Assembly: GCF_010365285.1 (NCBI RefSeq)
Contig: NZ_CP048286.1
Span: 4,103,501 to 4,167,500, forward strand
Source of the DNA: Paenibacillus rhizovicinus
GTDB lineage: Bacteria > Bacillota > Bacilli > Paenibacillales > Paenibacillaceae
Direction: 5' to 3'
DNA: 64,000 nt
Shown here piece by piece: positions 7,860 to 15,630 of the stretch; positions within the stretch are counted from its first letter, which is position 1, and every line of letters starts with the position of its first letter. A model generated the notes under the pieces. It was given only the letters and a program-made list of their open reading frames with translations. It did not search any database and was not told the DNA's origin. Position numbers and translations under genes: made by a program.

Positions 7860-9220
7860 GTGCTACGATCGAACAAAGAAAAACAGCAGAATTACGAATT
7901 GGTTTCCATAGAAGATTTGGTACCTGCGGATCACATGCTTCGCAAGATCGATAAATACATTGACTTCACCTTTATCGACGAGAAGGTTCGCCATCTCTAT
8001 TCGCAAGACAATGGGCGTCCAGCTATCGATCCCCTTGTTCTCTTCAAGATGATCTTCTTAGGCTATTTCTACGGCATTCGTTCCGAACGTCAACTGGAAC
8101 GCGAGGTCCAAACGAACTTGGCTTATCGCTGGTTTCTAGGATTGGGACTCACCGATCGTGTTCCGGACCACACCACGATCAGCTGGAATCGTCGTACGCG
8201 TTTCAAAGGTACCTCGGTTTTCCAGGACATCTTCGATGAGATTGTGCTGCAAGCCATCTCGCATCGGATGGTTGGCGGTCGTATGCTCGTTTCCGATTCC
8301 ACGCACGTAAAAGCCAATGCGAATAAACACAAATACACCAAAGAGCAGGTTCAGCAAAACACGCGTGATTATCTGGACGAGTTAAATTCCGCGGTCGAAT
8401 CTGACCGAAAAGCGCAAGGAAAAAAGCTCTAAAACCACGAGAGGAGGTGAATGAAGACAAGGAAGTGAAGGTCAGTACAACCGACCCGGACAGCGGTTAT
8501 ATGTTTCGAGAAGGCAAGCCGGAAGGCTTCTTCTATCTGGACCACCGCACCGTCGATGCGAAACACAACCTCATTACCGATGTCTTCGTCACCGCAGGCA
8601 ATGTGCATGATTCCGTGCCGTATCTCTCACGCTTGGACCGCCAACGTAACCGATTTGGTTTTGCCGTAGAAGCTGTCGCACTTGATTCTGGTTATATGAC
8701 AACGCCGATTTGCAAGGGACTTGAAGACCGTAACATTTTCGGCGTCATTGCGCACCGAAGATTTCAACCAACACAGGGTCTGATTCCAAAGTGGAAGTTT
8801 ACCTATGATGCAGAGCGAAACGTTTACGTATGCCCACAGCAGCAAGAGCTGCCCTACCGAACCACGGACCGTGAAGGTTACCGGCACTATGCTTCAAACC
8901 CGAAACAGTGCGCATCCTGCCCGATGCTGGAGAAGTGCACACGATCCCACAACAAGCGAAAGATTGTGACCCGGCATATCTGGGAGGACAGCAAGGAGAA
9001 AGTACGTTTGAATCGCCTGAGCAAGTCGGGGAAAAAGTTGTACCGAAAACGAAAAGAAACAATTGAGCGAAGCTTCGCGGATGCTAAACAGCTCCACGGG
9101 TTTCGCTATTGCCGTTTGCGGGGGTTACATAACGTGATGGAACAAGCGTTGATGACCGCCGCCGTACAGAACATGAAGAAGATTGCCCTCCAACTAGAGA
9201 AGAGGGCTTCGGAGGGGTAA
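7860..9220 (+). pseudogene. IS1182-family DDE transposase, two overlapping frames
   Basis: Frame 1 (7860-8432, GTG start, 190 aa) carries the N-terminal domain (NGRPAIDPLVLFKMIFLGY, GLTDRVPDHTTISWNRR) and the first catalytic Asp in VSDSTHVKANANKH. It ends at a TAA six bases after an A-run. The -1 frame continues without a break in homology to 9220 and carries STTDPDSGYM, the second Asp region (ALDSGYMT) and the Glu helix ERSFADAKQLHGFRYCRLRG. Joined, they give about 453 aa, normal for the family. It may be inactivated by a one-base indel, or expressed by -1 ribosomal frameshifting on A_AAA_AAG. A separate GTG at 8447 after AGAGGAGG could start the second frame. Confidence 0.85.
8420..8426 (+). 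other. candidate -1 frameshift heptamer in the transposase
   Basis: In the zero frame the codons read GGA AAA AAG CTC TAA, so A_AAA_AAG is in register for tandem -1 slippage. The -1 frame then reads GCT CTA AAA CCA and continues to the end of the transposase. The stop follows the slip site by one codon. Whether this is a used site or a sequence-run mutation cannot be decided from one copy. Confidence 0.5.
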
Positions 9221-9305
9221 TACGCCCTCCGAAGCCCTGAAATTGAAAGAGAGATAAAAAAGAAACCCGCCGTTTTTAAAAAAACGTGGGTTTCTCTACA
9301 CTCTG

Positions 9306-9332
9306 AGAGACCCTAGATTATCTAGGGTCTCT
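9306..9332 (+). repeat. right copy of the 27-bp target duplication (hag1 terminator)
   Basis: Identical to 7724-7750 and followed by ATTTTGTT, probably the original T-rich tail of the hag1 terminator. Before the IS arrived, hag1 would have been followed directly by this terminator and then by the intron remnant. Confidence 0.85.
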
Positions 9333-9340
9333 ATTTTGTT

Positions 9341-9525
9341 GTACGCCCAGCATGGGCGTTATTTCTAGGCCACCCCTTCCGCTCGCAAAGACCAGAGCGA
9401 TCTGCTGTGGATCGGATGGTCGAGCTTTCAGGTTATCTGGATCTTGGATTTTGGAACCACCGTATGCGAACCCGCATGTACGGTGGTGTGAGAGGACGGG
9501 GGCTAGTCGCCTCCTCCTACTCGAT
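9341..9525 (+). mobile_element. group II intron remnant (5' end and domains V-VI)
   Basis: The 5' end GTACGCCC opens a stem ACGCCCA/TGGGCGT like the start of bacterial group II introns (consensus GUGYG). About 90 bases later comes a domain V hairpin: ACCACCGTA (9456-9464) pairs with TACGGTGGT (9479-9487) with a two-base bulge and a TGCG/CGCA cap. A domain VI-like stem (about 9492-9522) and a 3' end CTACTCGAT follow. A full intron with its reverse transcriptase is about 2 kb, so domains I-IV and the ORF are deleted. It lies 8 bases after the hag1 terminator stem, a site favoured by class C introns; the class is not assigned. Confidence 0.72.
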
Positions 9526-9568
9526 TCTAGGTTTTTTGATGAGTAGCGAAAAACATGTTGAATAGCTA

Positions 9569-9595
9569 TCAATTTTGAAATAGTATTTCCGATAT
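9569..9595 (+). promoter_or_regulatory. probable sigma-D promoter of hag2
   Basis: TCAA at 9569-9572, 15 bases, then TCCGATAT at 9588-9595. This is one mismatch from TAAA and one from GCCGATAT, so weaker than the hag1 and flgM promoters. It lies downstream of the intron remnant and outside the duplicated block, so hag2 appears to have a separate promoter. Confidence 0.6.
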
Positions 9596-9604
9596 AATGT
9601 ATAT

Positions 9605-9677
9605 CAATTGCCGTGCGGCCAAGCGGCAATTGTAAAGACCACAAGGATGTGGCACACATTACACAATTTCAGGGAGG
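9605..9677 (+). promoter_or_regulatory. hag2 leader: 5' hairpin, CsrA-binding hairpin and SD
   Basis: Same plan as hag1. The hairpin CAATTGCC/GGCAATTG (9605-9612 with 9625-9632) has a different stem from hag1 but the same 12-base loop length and a matching loop end (GGCCAAGC against GGCCGAGC). The CsrA hairpin CCACA-AGGA-TGTGG (9639-9652) is identical to hag1, as is GGGAGG at 9672-9677. Confidence 0.8.
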
Positions 9678-9686
9678 AAATTACCA

Positions 9687-10457
9687 ATGATTATCAATCA
9701 CAACCTACCAGCAATGAACACGCACCGCAATATGTTGTTGAACAACGCAGCAGCTAGCAAGAACATGGAGAAGCTGTCTTCGGGTCTTCGTATCAACCGT
9801 GCAGCTGACGATGCAGCAGGCTTGGCAGTATCCGAGAAAATGCGCGGTCAAATCCGTGGTCTTGACCAAGCTCAACGTAACGTGCAAGATGGTATCTCGT
9901 TCGTACAAACAGCTGAAGGTGCAATGAACGAAGTTTCCGCAATGCTCGTTCGTATGAAAGAGCTGAACGTTCAGAAAGCAAACGGCACGTATTCGACGTC
10001 GGACAAGTCGAATATCGACCTTGAGTTGGATCAACTTGGCTCCCAGATTGATTCGATCCTAAACAATACGACGTTTAACGGCATCAGCGTCGCGGGTACT
10101 ACAATTACGATCCAAGCGAATGATTCGACTGTGCAAATCACGCTTAGTGGTATCGTCACTACGAGCATTTCTGGTCTTGGCAGCGGCACCACATTAACAA
10201 GTGTTTCGGATGCTATTACAGCAACGTCTACACAGCGTGCTAAACTTGGTGCTATGCAAAACCGTCTTGAGTACACGTCCAACAACTTGGGCACAACGTC
10301 TGAGAACATGCAAGCTTCTGAGTCCCGCATCCGCGATACGGACATGGCAAGCGAAATGGTTAAGCTGTCGAAGAACAACATTCTTCTTCAAGCTTCCCAA
10401 GCAATGTTGGCTCAAGCGAACCAACAGCCGCAAGGCGTTCTGCAACTGCTTCGTTAA
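9687..10457 (+). CDS. hag: flagellin, copy 2
   Basis: 256-aa flagellin identical to copy 1 except at 13 positions, all in residues 152-175 (ITLSGIVTTSISGLGSGTTL against IALSGVATTNITGLDSTASL at 151-170). Scattered silent differences occur in the first 450 bases, while the 3' part from codon 176 through the stop and terminator appears the same in both copies. It has its own probable sigma-D promoter, CsrA-type leader and terminator, so it should be expressed. Likely a second filament subunit with a different exposed face. Confidence 0.97.
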   Translation: MIINHNLPAMNTHRNMLLNNAAASKNMEKLSSGLRINRAADDAAGLAVSEKMRGQIRGLDQAQRNVQDGISFVQTAEGAMNEVSAMLVRMKELNVQKANGTYSTSDKSNIDLELDQLGSQIDSILNNTTFNGISVAGTTITIQANDSTVQITLSGIVTTSISGLGSGTTLTSVSDAITATSTQRAKLGAMQNRLEYTSNNLGTTSENMQASESRIRDTDMASEMVKLSKNNILLQASQAMLAQANQQPQGVLQLLR

Positions 10458-10476
10458 TCGTTATTGTTTCTCGAAC

Positions 10477-10510
10477 AGAGACCTTAGATTATCTAGGGTC
10501 TCTGTTTTTT
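10477..10510 (+). terminator. hag2 terminator
   Basis: Palindrome at 10477-10503, one base different from the hag1 stem (C to T, giving a G-T pair), followed by six T's at 10505-10510. Shows what the hag1 terminator looked like before the IS insertion. Confidence 0.88.
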
Positions 10511-10522
10511 GTCTCCTAGGGC

Positions 10523-10550
10523 TAATTATTAAGTCGGAAAATGACGATAT
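10523..10550 (+). promoter_or_regulatory. possible promoter of flaG-fliD-fliS
   Basis: TAAT (10523-10526), 16 bases, GACGATAT (10543-10550) resembles sigma-D with two mismatches. An overlapping TATAAT (10548-10553) could instead serve sigma-A, but its -35 is poor. It follows a strong terminator, so some promoter is needed here. Confidence 0.42.
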
Positions 10551-10583
10551 AATAAATAGACAATTCTACGACGAGGTGGGCGT

Positions 10584-10976
10584 ATGAGTATTCAGGGAGT
10601 TAGTTCAGCGACTTCGGTGAGACCAGTTCAGTTACCGACAGGAGGGCAGCAGGGAGGAGAAAGCAAGCCGTCTGAGGATGTATCTGTACAACCTTTGCAG
10701 ACAGGTTCCGAATTAAGAGTAGCCGAGCGTGAGGGGGCTCAATTGTCGGTCGCAGACACACAGTTAGTTAAAGCGCTAGATCGTGCAGTCAAGGCATTGC
10801 AAGGTCCTGAAACGGCAGTCGAGTTGAAGGTACATGAGAAGCTCCATGCAGTCTCAATTAAAGTGTTTAACAAGGAAACTGGCGATTTGATTCGAGAGAT
10901 CCCACCAGAGAAAACATTGGATTTGGTCACTAATATGATGGAATTGGCTGGTCTTCTAGTTGATAAGAGGGTATAG
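10584..10976 (+). CDS. flaG: FlaG family protein
   Basis: 130-aa protein of the FlaG/YvyC family, linked to filament length and assembly and usually encoded directly before fliD, as here. The Gln/Ser-rich N-terminus is probably disordered. The conserved C-terminal core reads ELKVHEKLHAVSIKVFNKET then GDLIREIPPEKTLDLVTNMM, typical of the family. The start follows GAGGTGG; the stop is 12 bases before fliD. Confidence 0.9.
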   Translation: MSIQGVSSATSVRPVQLPTGGQQGGESKPSEDVSVQPLQTGSELRVAEREGAQLSVADTQLVKALDRAVKALQGPETAVELKVHEKLHAVSIKVFNKETGDLIREIPPEKTLDLVTNMMELAGLLVDKRV

Positions 10977-10988
10977 GAGGGATAGAGT

Positions 10989-12560
10989 ATGACTGTAACG
11001 AGGATAACGGGATTAACTTCGGGAATGGATATTGATTCGCTTGTTAAGCAGTTAATGAGCGCCCAGCAAAGTAAGCTGAACAGCTTGAACTCGAAGAAGA
11101 CGACGCTGGAATGGCAACGTGATCAATACCGCGATATTTCGGCAAAATTGGTTGATTTCCGCAATAACAAGTTGGCTAGTTACAATTTGCAAACGACGAT
11201 GGCTGCAAAGTCTGCGACAGCTTCAGGCACAGCAGCGGCTCAGGCATCGGTCAGTGTGAGTGCTGGCGCAAACGCGCTGACAGGATCGATGACGATTCAG
11301 GTGAATAGTTTAGCAACAGCGGCACAGTCAGTGAGTGGGGTAGGTATTGGTTCGGTAGATGCAAGTAAGGCAATAAGCACGCTAGGCTTAAGTAATTATA
11401 CGGCTGATGGTGATGGGAACTTTAATTTCACGATTACTAATAGTGGCACTTCAAGTCAACCGGTTACGATCACTTTGAATGAAGATACGGACTCATTGAG
11501 TTCTATGGTCGATAAGATTAATAAAAGTGCAGCTAATGTGACAGCATACATTGACCAATCAACGGGGAAGTTGTCCTTGACATCCAAGACAACCGGTGTG
11601 AGTACTATCTCGGCTGATGGATTTCTGAATAATTTCAATCTCCAAACAGTTAGAGATAGTCAGGGTCAACCTCTTGGTTCAACTGCTAGTGTCGTTATTA
11701 ACGGCATTTTAACTTCGCGCAACAGTAACTCTTTCACAGAAAACGGTGTGGATATTACGTTGAATGCGGTAAGCGATGGGTCTGCTGCAACGATCACTAC
11801 GAAGACAAATACAGATACAATTGTGAATGCGATCAAGTCTTATCTGAATGATTACAACTCGGTTTTGTCTACGGTAACAAGTAAGATCAATGAAGTGCAT
11901 AGCAGAGATTATGGGCCGCTAACTGCAGACCAGAAGAAAGCAATGACGGATGATGATATTAAGAATTGGGAGACGAAAGCGAAGACGGGTCTTCTGCATA
12001 ACGATTCAACATTATCGGCGTTGGTAAACAATATGCGTCTAGCTTCGCTTACACCAGTTTCTGTTCCAGGTAATAGAATCAATACCAGCGGTGGGGATAC
12101 GATTACGTTAGGTGATCTTGGGATTGATTCGGGTTCTTGGGAGAAACTCGGTCAGCTTTCGATTACGAATGAGTCGAAGCTGCGGGCAGCGATTGAAGCG
12201 GACCCAGATGCAGTTATGAAGGTATTCATGCAGCAATCGACATCGAGTGATCCTAAGGTTAAGAACTCTCCTAATGACGCAAGCAGTGGTGTATTTAACC
12301 GACTTTCTAGTTCAGTGATGTCAGCGCTTAGCGATTTGTCCTCCAGAGTAGGTACGTCTCAAATTAGTGCGGATGCGACTGCCAGTTTCTTAGCGACAAG
12401 CCAGTTTGGCGATCAGCTACGTAGTCTTACTACGCAAATCAGTGATGAGAATGATCGGCTCTCTCGACTTGAAGATAGCTACTACGCGAAATTCACGGCT
12501 ATGGAGACGGCTATGAGCAAGTATCAGTCTCAGGGAAGCAGTCTTGGTTTCTCATCTTAA
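10989..12560 (+). CDS. fliD: FliD, filament cap protein
   Basis: Caps the growing filament and folds incoming flagellin. The 523-aa protein has the FliD N-terminus (ITGLTSGMDIDSLVKQLMSA), a long Thr/Ser-rich middle, and a coiled-coil C-terminus (LTTQISDENDRLSRLEDSYY, then AKFTAMETAMSKYQSQGSSL). The start follows GGAGGG. fliS begins 12 bases downstream. Confidence 0.95.
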   Translation: MTVTRITGLTSGMDIDSLVKQLMSAQQSKLNSLNSKKTTLEWQRDQYRDISAKLVDFRNNKLASYNLQTTMAAKSATASGTAAAQASVSVSAGANALTGSMTIQVNSLATAAQSVSGVGIGSVDASKAISTLGLSNYTADGDGNFNFTITNSGTSSQPVTITLNEDTDSLSSMVDKINKSAANVTAYIDQSTGKLSLTSKTTGVSTISADGFLNNFNLQTVRDSQGQPLGSTASVVINGILTSRNSNSFTENGVDITLNAVSDGSAATITTKTNTDTIVNAIKSYLNDYNSVLSTVTSKINEVHSRDYGPLTADQKKAMTDDDIKNWETKAKTGLLHNDSTLSALVNNMRLASLTPVSVPGNRINTSGGDTITLGDLGIDSGSWEKLGQLSITNESKLRAAIEADPDAVMKVFMQQSTSSDPKVKNSPNDASSGVFNRLSSSVMSALSDLSSRVGTSQISADATASFLATSQFGDQLRSLTTQISDENDRLSRLEDSYYAKFTAMETAMSKYQSQGSSLGFSS

Positions 12561-12572
12561 GGAGTGAAGAAA

Positions 12573-12974
12573 ATGTTGTCTAGCCCTCTCCAGAAGTATC
12601 AACAATCGTCGGTAAAGACAGCGTCCCCAGGGCAGTTAGTTGTGATGCTTTACGATGGTGCGATTCGGTTTGTAAAGCAAGGCATCGAGGCGATAGAGCA
12701 TGGTCATATTGAACAAGCGAACACGAGTCTGATCAAGGCTCAGAATGTTGTGAATGAACTCATGGTTACGCTTAATTTTGACTATCCAATTGCAGCAGAG
12801 TTGGTTCGTATTTATGAGTATATGATACATCTACTCATCACTTCGAATACGAAGAAGGACAGAGAGCCAGCGGCTGAAGCACTCTCTTACCTGATTGATC
12901 TGCGGGAATCGTGGGCGAGTATCGCAAAGCCCAAGACGTCTTCAACAACGACGGGGATGGAAGTGCGTGGATAA
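12573..12974 (+). CDS. fliS: FliS, flagellin export chaperone
   Basis: Binds the flagellin C-terminus and prevents premature polymerisation. The 133-aa product contains YQQSSVKTASPGQLVVMLYD and the helix RFVKQGIEAIEHG typical of FliS. A GTG at 12564 is in frame but forms part of the ribosome binding site AAGGAGTG, so the ATG at 12573 is the better start. Confidence 0.95.
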   Translation: MLSSPLQKYQQSSVKTASPGQLVVMLYDGAIRFVKQGIEAIEHGHIEQANTSLIKAQNVVNELMVTLNFDYPIAAELVRIYEYMIHLLITSNTKKDREPAAEALSYLIDLRESWASIAKPKTSSTTTGMEVRG

Positions 12975-13296
12975 GCTCGTGCAAGAAGTGTTAGAAGAGA
13001 CGCAGTCGTTGCTCAGCGTTGTGGAAGAAGATGTTGATTATACACGTTATGTGGCTCTTGTTCAGAAGCGCCAAGAGTTAGTCGATTATCTAGGTCAACA
13101 TCATGATTTGTCAGATGCTAGTAAGATGGGCATTAGAAAATTGCGAGAATATGATGACTCGATTATTGCACGGATGCAGCGGATCAAAGATGAGGCTCGG
13201 GAAGGACTGCTTCGCTTGCATGGTTATCGGAAGCAGAGAAATGCGTATGATATTCATGAATCCGTAGCAGGGTTTATGTTTGATCGAAAGAAGTGA
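12967..13296 (+). CDS. fliT: FliT-like flagellar chaperone
   Basis: 109-aa helical protein in the position of fliT in Bacilli, where FliT acts as FliD chaperone. Residues such as LSVVEEDVDYTRYVALVQKR fit a small helical bundle. An ATG at 12895 would lie inside fliS; the GTG at 12967, behind GGGATGGAAG and overlapping the fliS stop by 8 bases, is preferred and implies translational coupling. Called mostly from position and length. Confidence 0.75.
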   Translation: MDKLVQEVLEETQSLLSVVEEDVDYTRYVALVQKRQELVDYLGQHHDLSDASKMGIRKLREYDDSIIARMQRIKDEAREGLLRLHGYRKQRNAYDIHESVAGFMFDRKK

Positions 13297-13304
13297 TTAT
13301 CTAT

Positions 13305-13351
13305 GCGCGACGAATCCTATTCCGGGAACGACGTCGCGCTAATCTTATTTT
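13305..13351 (+). terminator. possible terminator between fliT and maf1
   Basis: GCGCGAC (13305-13311) pairs with GTCGCGC (13333-13339), then the T-rich TAATCTTATTTT. The broken T-run makes it moderate; some readthrough into the modification genes is likely. Confidence 0.5.
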
Positions 13352-13374
13352 AAGAGGGGTTTGAAGGGAATATT

Positions 13375-15630
13375 ATGCAGCACGAAACGATATCATTCGA
13401 ATCTGTTCTTGAAGATGTTAAGGACTTCTTACCGAGATTGATTGGAGCTTGTGGCTCTGTATCTGAGTTGTTTTACGTTCCGGTAACCGAGCAGACTTGG
13501 ACGGAATTCAGTGAATTTCTCGAAGGTACTAATGATCTCTACAAAACGGTAGTCTGGCTCAGAAGTGAACTGGAACCGAGAGCGAATATAGATGTGTTCT
13601 ACACGGTGATTGCGGGCTTTGCAGATCAGCTTGCTTATAAATTTTCGGAAATGAATCGACTGATGGACGAGGAGCAGTACGTTCATGCAGCCGATTATTT
13701 AAAATATGAGTTACTGGGATTGTTTCAAGCCTTTGCAATGAAGCTTGGCGAGAAGCAGGAGATCATCGCTCTTCGAGTTGAGAAGAATATGGCTTATCTC
13801 AAGGAACATTATCCTAATGTCTATGACCAGCTTCATAACATCCAACTCGATCATATGAATTATCAGATCACCTATGCAAGTAACGGCTCGCCTAATTTGT
13901 ACATCCGCACGGACGATAATCGCTCCTTGTACATGTATAGCAATTATGTACCCGAGTACGAGGCGGCTCAGTGGGTCGAATCACAACGAGATGCCATGGT
14001 CGACAAGACCAATATCATAGTCTACGGAATTGGGCTTGGCTATCATTTATCCGAGTTGGCGCGGAAGTATCCATTATATAATTTCTTTATCTATGAGCCG
14101 GATGAGCAAGTTTTGCTTGCAACTGTGCAAGCTATTGATTTAGAACAGTTGTTCTCTCAGCTTAAAATTGATTGGTTTTTTATTGGTGACAACAAAATGC
14201 AAAGACACCGAGTGTTTTTCCAATTCGCTAATTTAGCCAAAGGAGATACAGCTATTTTATCGTTACCTGTGTATGATAAGCTGAATGCGGCAATGAAGCT
14301 GACTTTTTTTGAAGATGCTAAGGTCGCCATAAAGCACTACGGTATGTCTGCGAGAACAATGGCATACTACGGGATTCAAATCTATCAGAATAGAATGTAT
14401 AATATGTCTCATTTGATCAATACACCTTCTATTATGGGGATGAAAAATAAGTTGAAGGGTAGTAAAGCGGTTATCGTTGGAGCTGGACCTTCATTGGAGA
14501 AAGATATCGAGCTGTTACGCAAACTCAAAGATCATGCTTTTATAATAGCGGCGGGAAGCGCGATTCAATCGTTAATGCATTTTGGTATCACTCCTCATTT
14601 GGTCGTTACGCTTGATTACTCGGAAGCGAATAATCGTGCGTTTAGTCATATGGATATTGATGATGTGCCGATACTATATTCGCCACAGCTGAAATACAAG
14701 ATCCTTGATCATAAGAAGAAACTTATGCACTTCTTAATGAGGAATGATTATGAGGCTTATTATCACCTTGCTTGCGAGAGTGATGAGCCCTTATTCTCAA
14801 CGACGCCGTCTGTTACGGGTCCAACTGTCGAAGCGATGATCTATATGGGTTGTGATGAAATTGTTTTTACAGGTCAGGATTTCTCATATCCATCCGAACA
14901 CATGTATGCTGCTGGCGCAAAACATGTTGATGAAGAACAAAATCACACAATAATAAGTGGGGCGAAGCTAGAGATAGAGAATGTTCGTGGTGGTATGAAT
15001 CGTACGAACGATATGATGCAAGTTACTTTGGGAGAAATAGAGAAAGTACTCGAATCTAATTCGCATATTAAGTTTACGAATTCGTCTCAAGTCGGTGCGA
15101 AAATAAAACACACAGAATGGGAGTCTATGGAGAGTGTGTTGCGGCGACTTGGTGGCGAAAAGTTGCCTTCAGATGCATTTGATAAAGCTATGCAGGAGCA
15201 TCTTCGTCCATACGATGCCAAGCGTAAGAGCGTAATTTACGATCGACTAATCCGGACTCCTGACGAGCTTGAGCACATCGAGACGACATTGAGGAAGATC
15301 GATCGCAAGCTTCGCGCTCTTCCAGCCTTAAGCCGAGTGAAGCCGCAGAAGTGCCATAAAGAGATGATTGATATCGAAGTCATGTGGGGGACTGTTGTCC
15401 ATACTAAGGTGTTCGAGTACGCTCTAGGGGCTACACTTTCTAACGAAATTCGTAACTTCGATCGCGATGTCAAGGAAGTTGTGGAAGAGATTAATCTTGT
15501 GCGCAAAGCGGATCTATTCTGTCAAGTTCTTGGAGCGATATCGAAGGCGATCGTGGAGATGCTTCCGACTATGAAAGGGATCGTGGCTGAATCGATACGA
15601 AGGACTGATGAACAATATGTACCAGGTTGA
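13375..15630 (+). CDS. Maf-family (DUF115) flagellin glycosyltransferase 1
   Basis: Motility-associated factor proteins transfer CMP-activated nonulosonic acids (pseudaminic or legionaminic acid) to Ser/Thr of flagellin. The 751-aa protein has the DUF115 core with the nucleotide-binding segment SKAVIVGAGPSLEKDIELLR (near residue 365), followed by FIIAAGSAIQSLMHFGITPH and a late GQDFSYPS motif. The N-terminal 200 residues resemble the second copy downstream. The start follows GAAGGGAA. It precedes a complete-looking nonulosonate pathway, which supplies its likely donor. Confidence 0.9.
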   Translation: MQHETISFESVLEDVKDFLPRLIGACGSVSELFYVPVTEQTWTEFSEFLEGTNDLYKTVVWLRSELEPRANIDVFYTVIAGFADQLAYKFSEMNRLMDEEQYVHAADYLKYELLGLFQAFAMKLGEKQEIIALRVEKNMAYLKEHYPNVYDQLHNIQLDHMNYQITYASNGSPNLYIRTDDNRSLYMYSNYVPEYEAAQWVESQRDAMVDKTNIIVYGIGLGYHLSELARKYPLYNFFIYEPDEQVLLATVQAIDLEQLFSQLKIDWFFIGDNKMQRHRVFFQFANLAKGDTAILSLPVYDKLNAAMKLTFFEDAKVAIKHYGMSARTMAYYGIQIYQNRMYNMSHLINTPSIMGMKNKLKGSKAVIVGAGPSLEKDIELLRKLKDHAFIIAAGSAIQSLMHFGITPHLVVTLDYSEANNRAFSHMDIDDVPILYSPQLKYKILDHKKKLMHFLMRNDYEAYYHLACESDEPLFSTTPSVTGPTVEAMIYMGCDEIVFTGQDFSYPSEHMYAAGAKHVDEEQNHTIISGAKLEIENVRGGMNRTNDMMQVTLGEIEKVLESNSHIKFTNSSQVGAKIKHTEWESMESVLRRLGGEKLPSDAFDKAMQEHLRPYDAKRKSVIYDRLIRTPDELEHIETTLRKIDRKLRALPALSRVKPQKCHKEMIDIEVMWGTVVHTKVFEYALGATLSNEIRNFDRDVKEVVEEINLVRKADLFCQVLGAISKAIVEMLPTMKGIVAESIRRTDEQYVPG

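Larger units (their letters stand above)
7751..9305 (+). mobile_element. IS1182-family insertion sequence (1,555 bp)
   Basis: Bounded by imperfect terminal inverted repeats: the left end begins CAGGCTGTCGAGAAAGTC and the right end, read inward on the minus strand, CAGAGTGTAGAGAAACCC. It is flanked by 27-bp direct repeats (7724-7750 and 9306-9332). The single transposase gene is split by a -1 shift. A hairpin (GAAACCC/GGGTTTC, about 9263-9296) follows the transposase. Size and unusually long duplication fit the IS1182 family. Confidence 0.85.

Noticed and set aside
9318..9659. 113-residue minus-strand frame between the IS and hag2.
   Set aside because: It spans the duplicated terminator, the intron remnant and the hag2 leader, which explain the sequence better.
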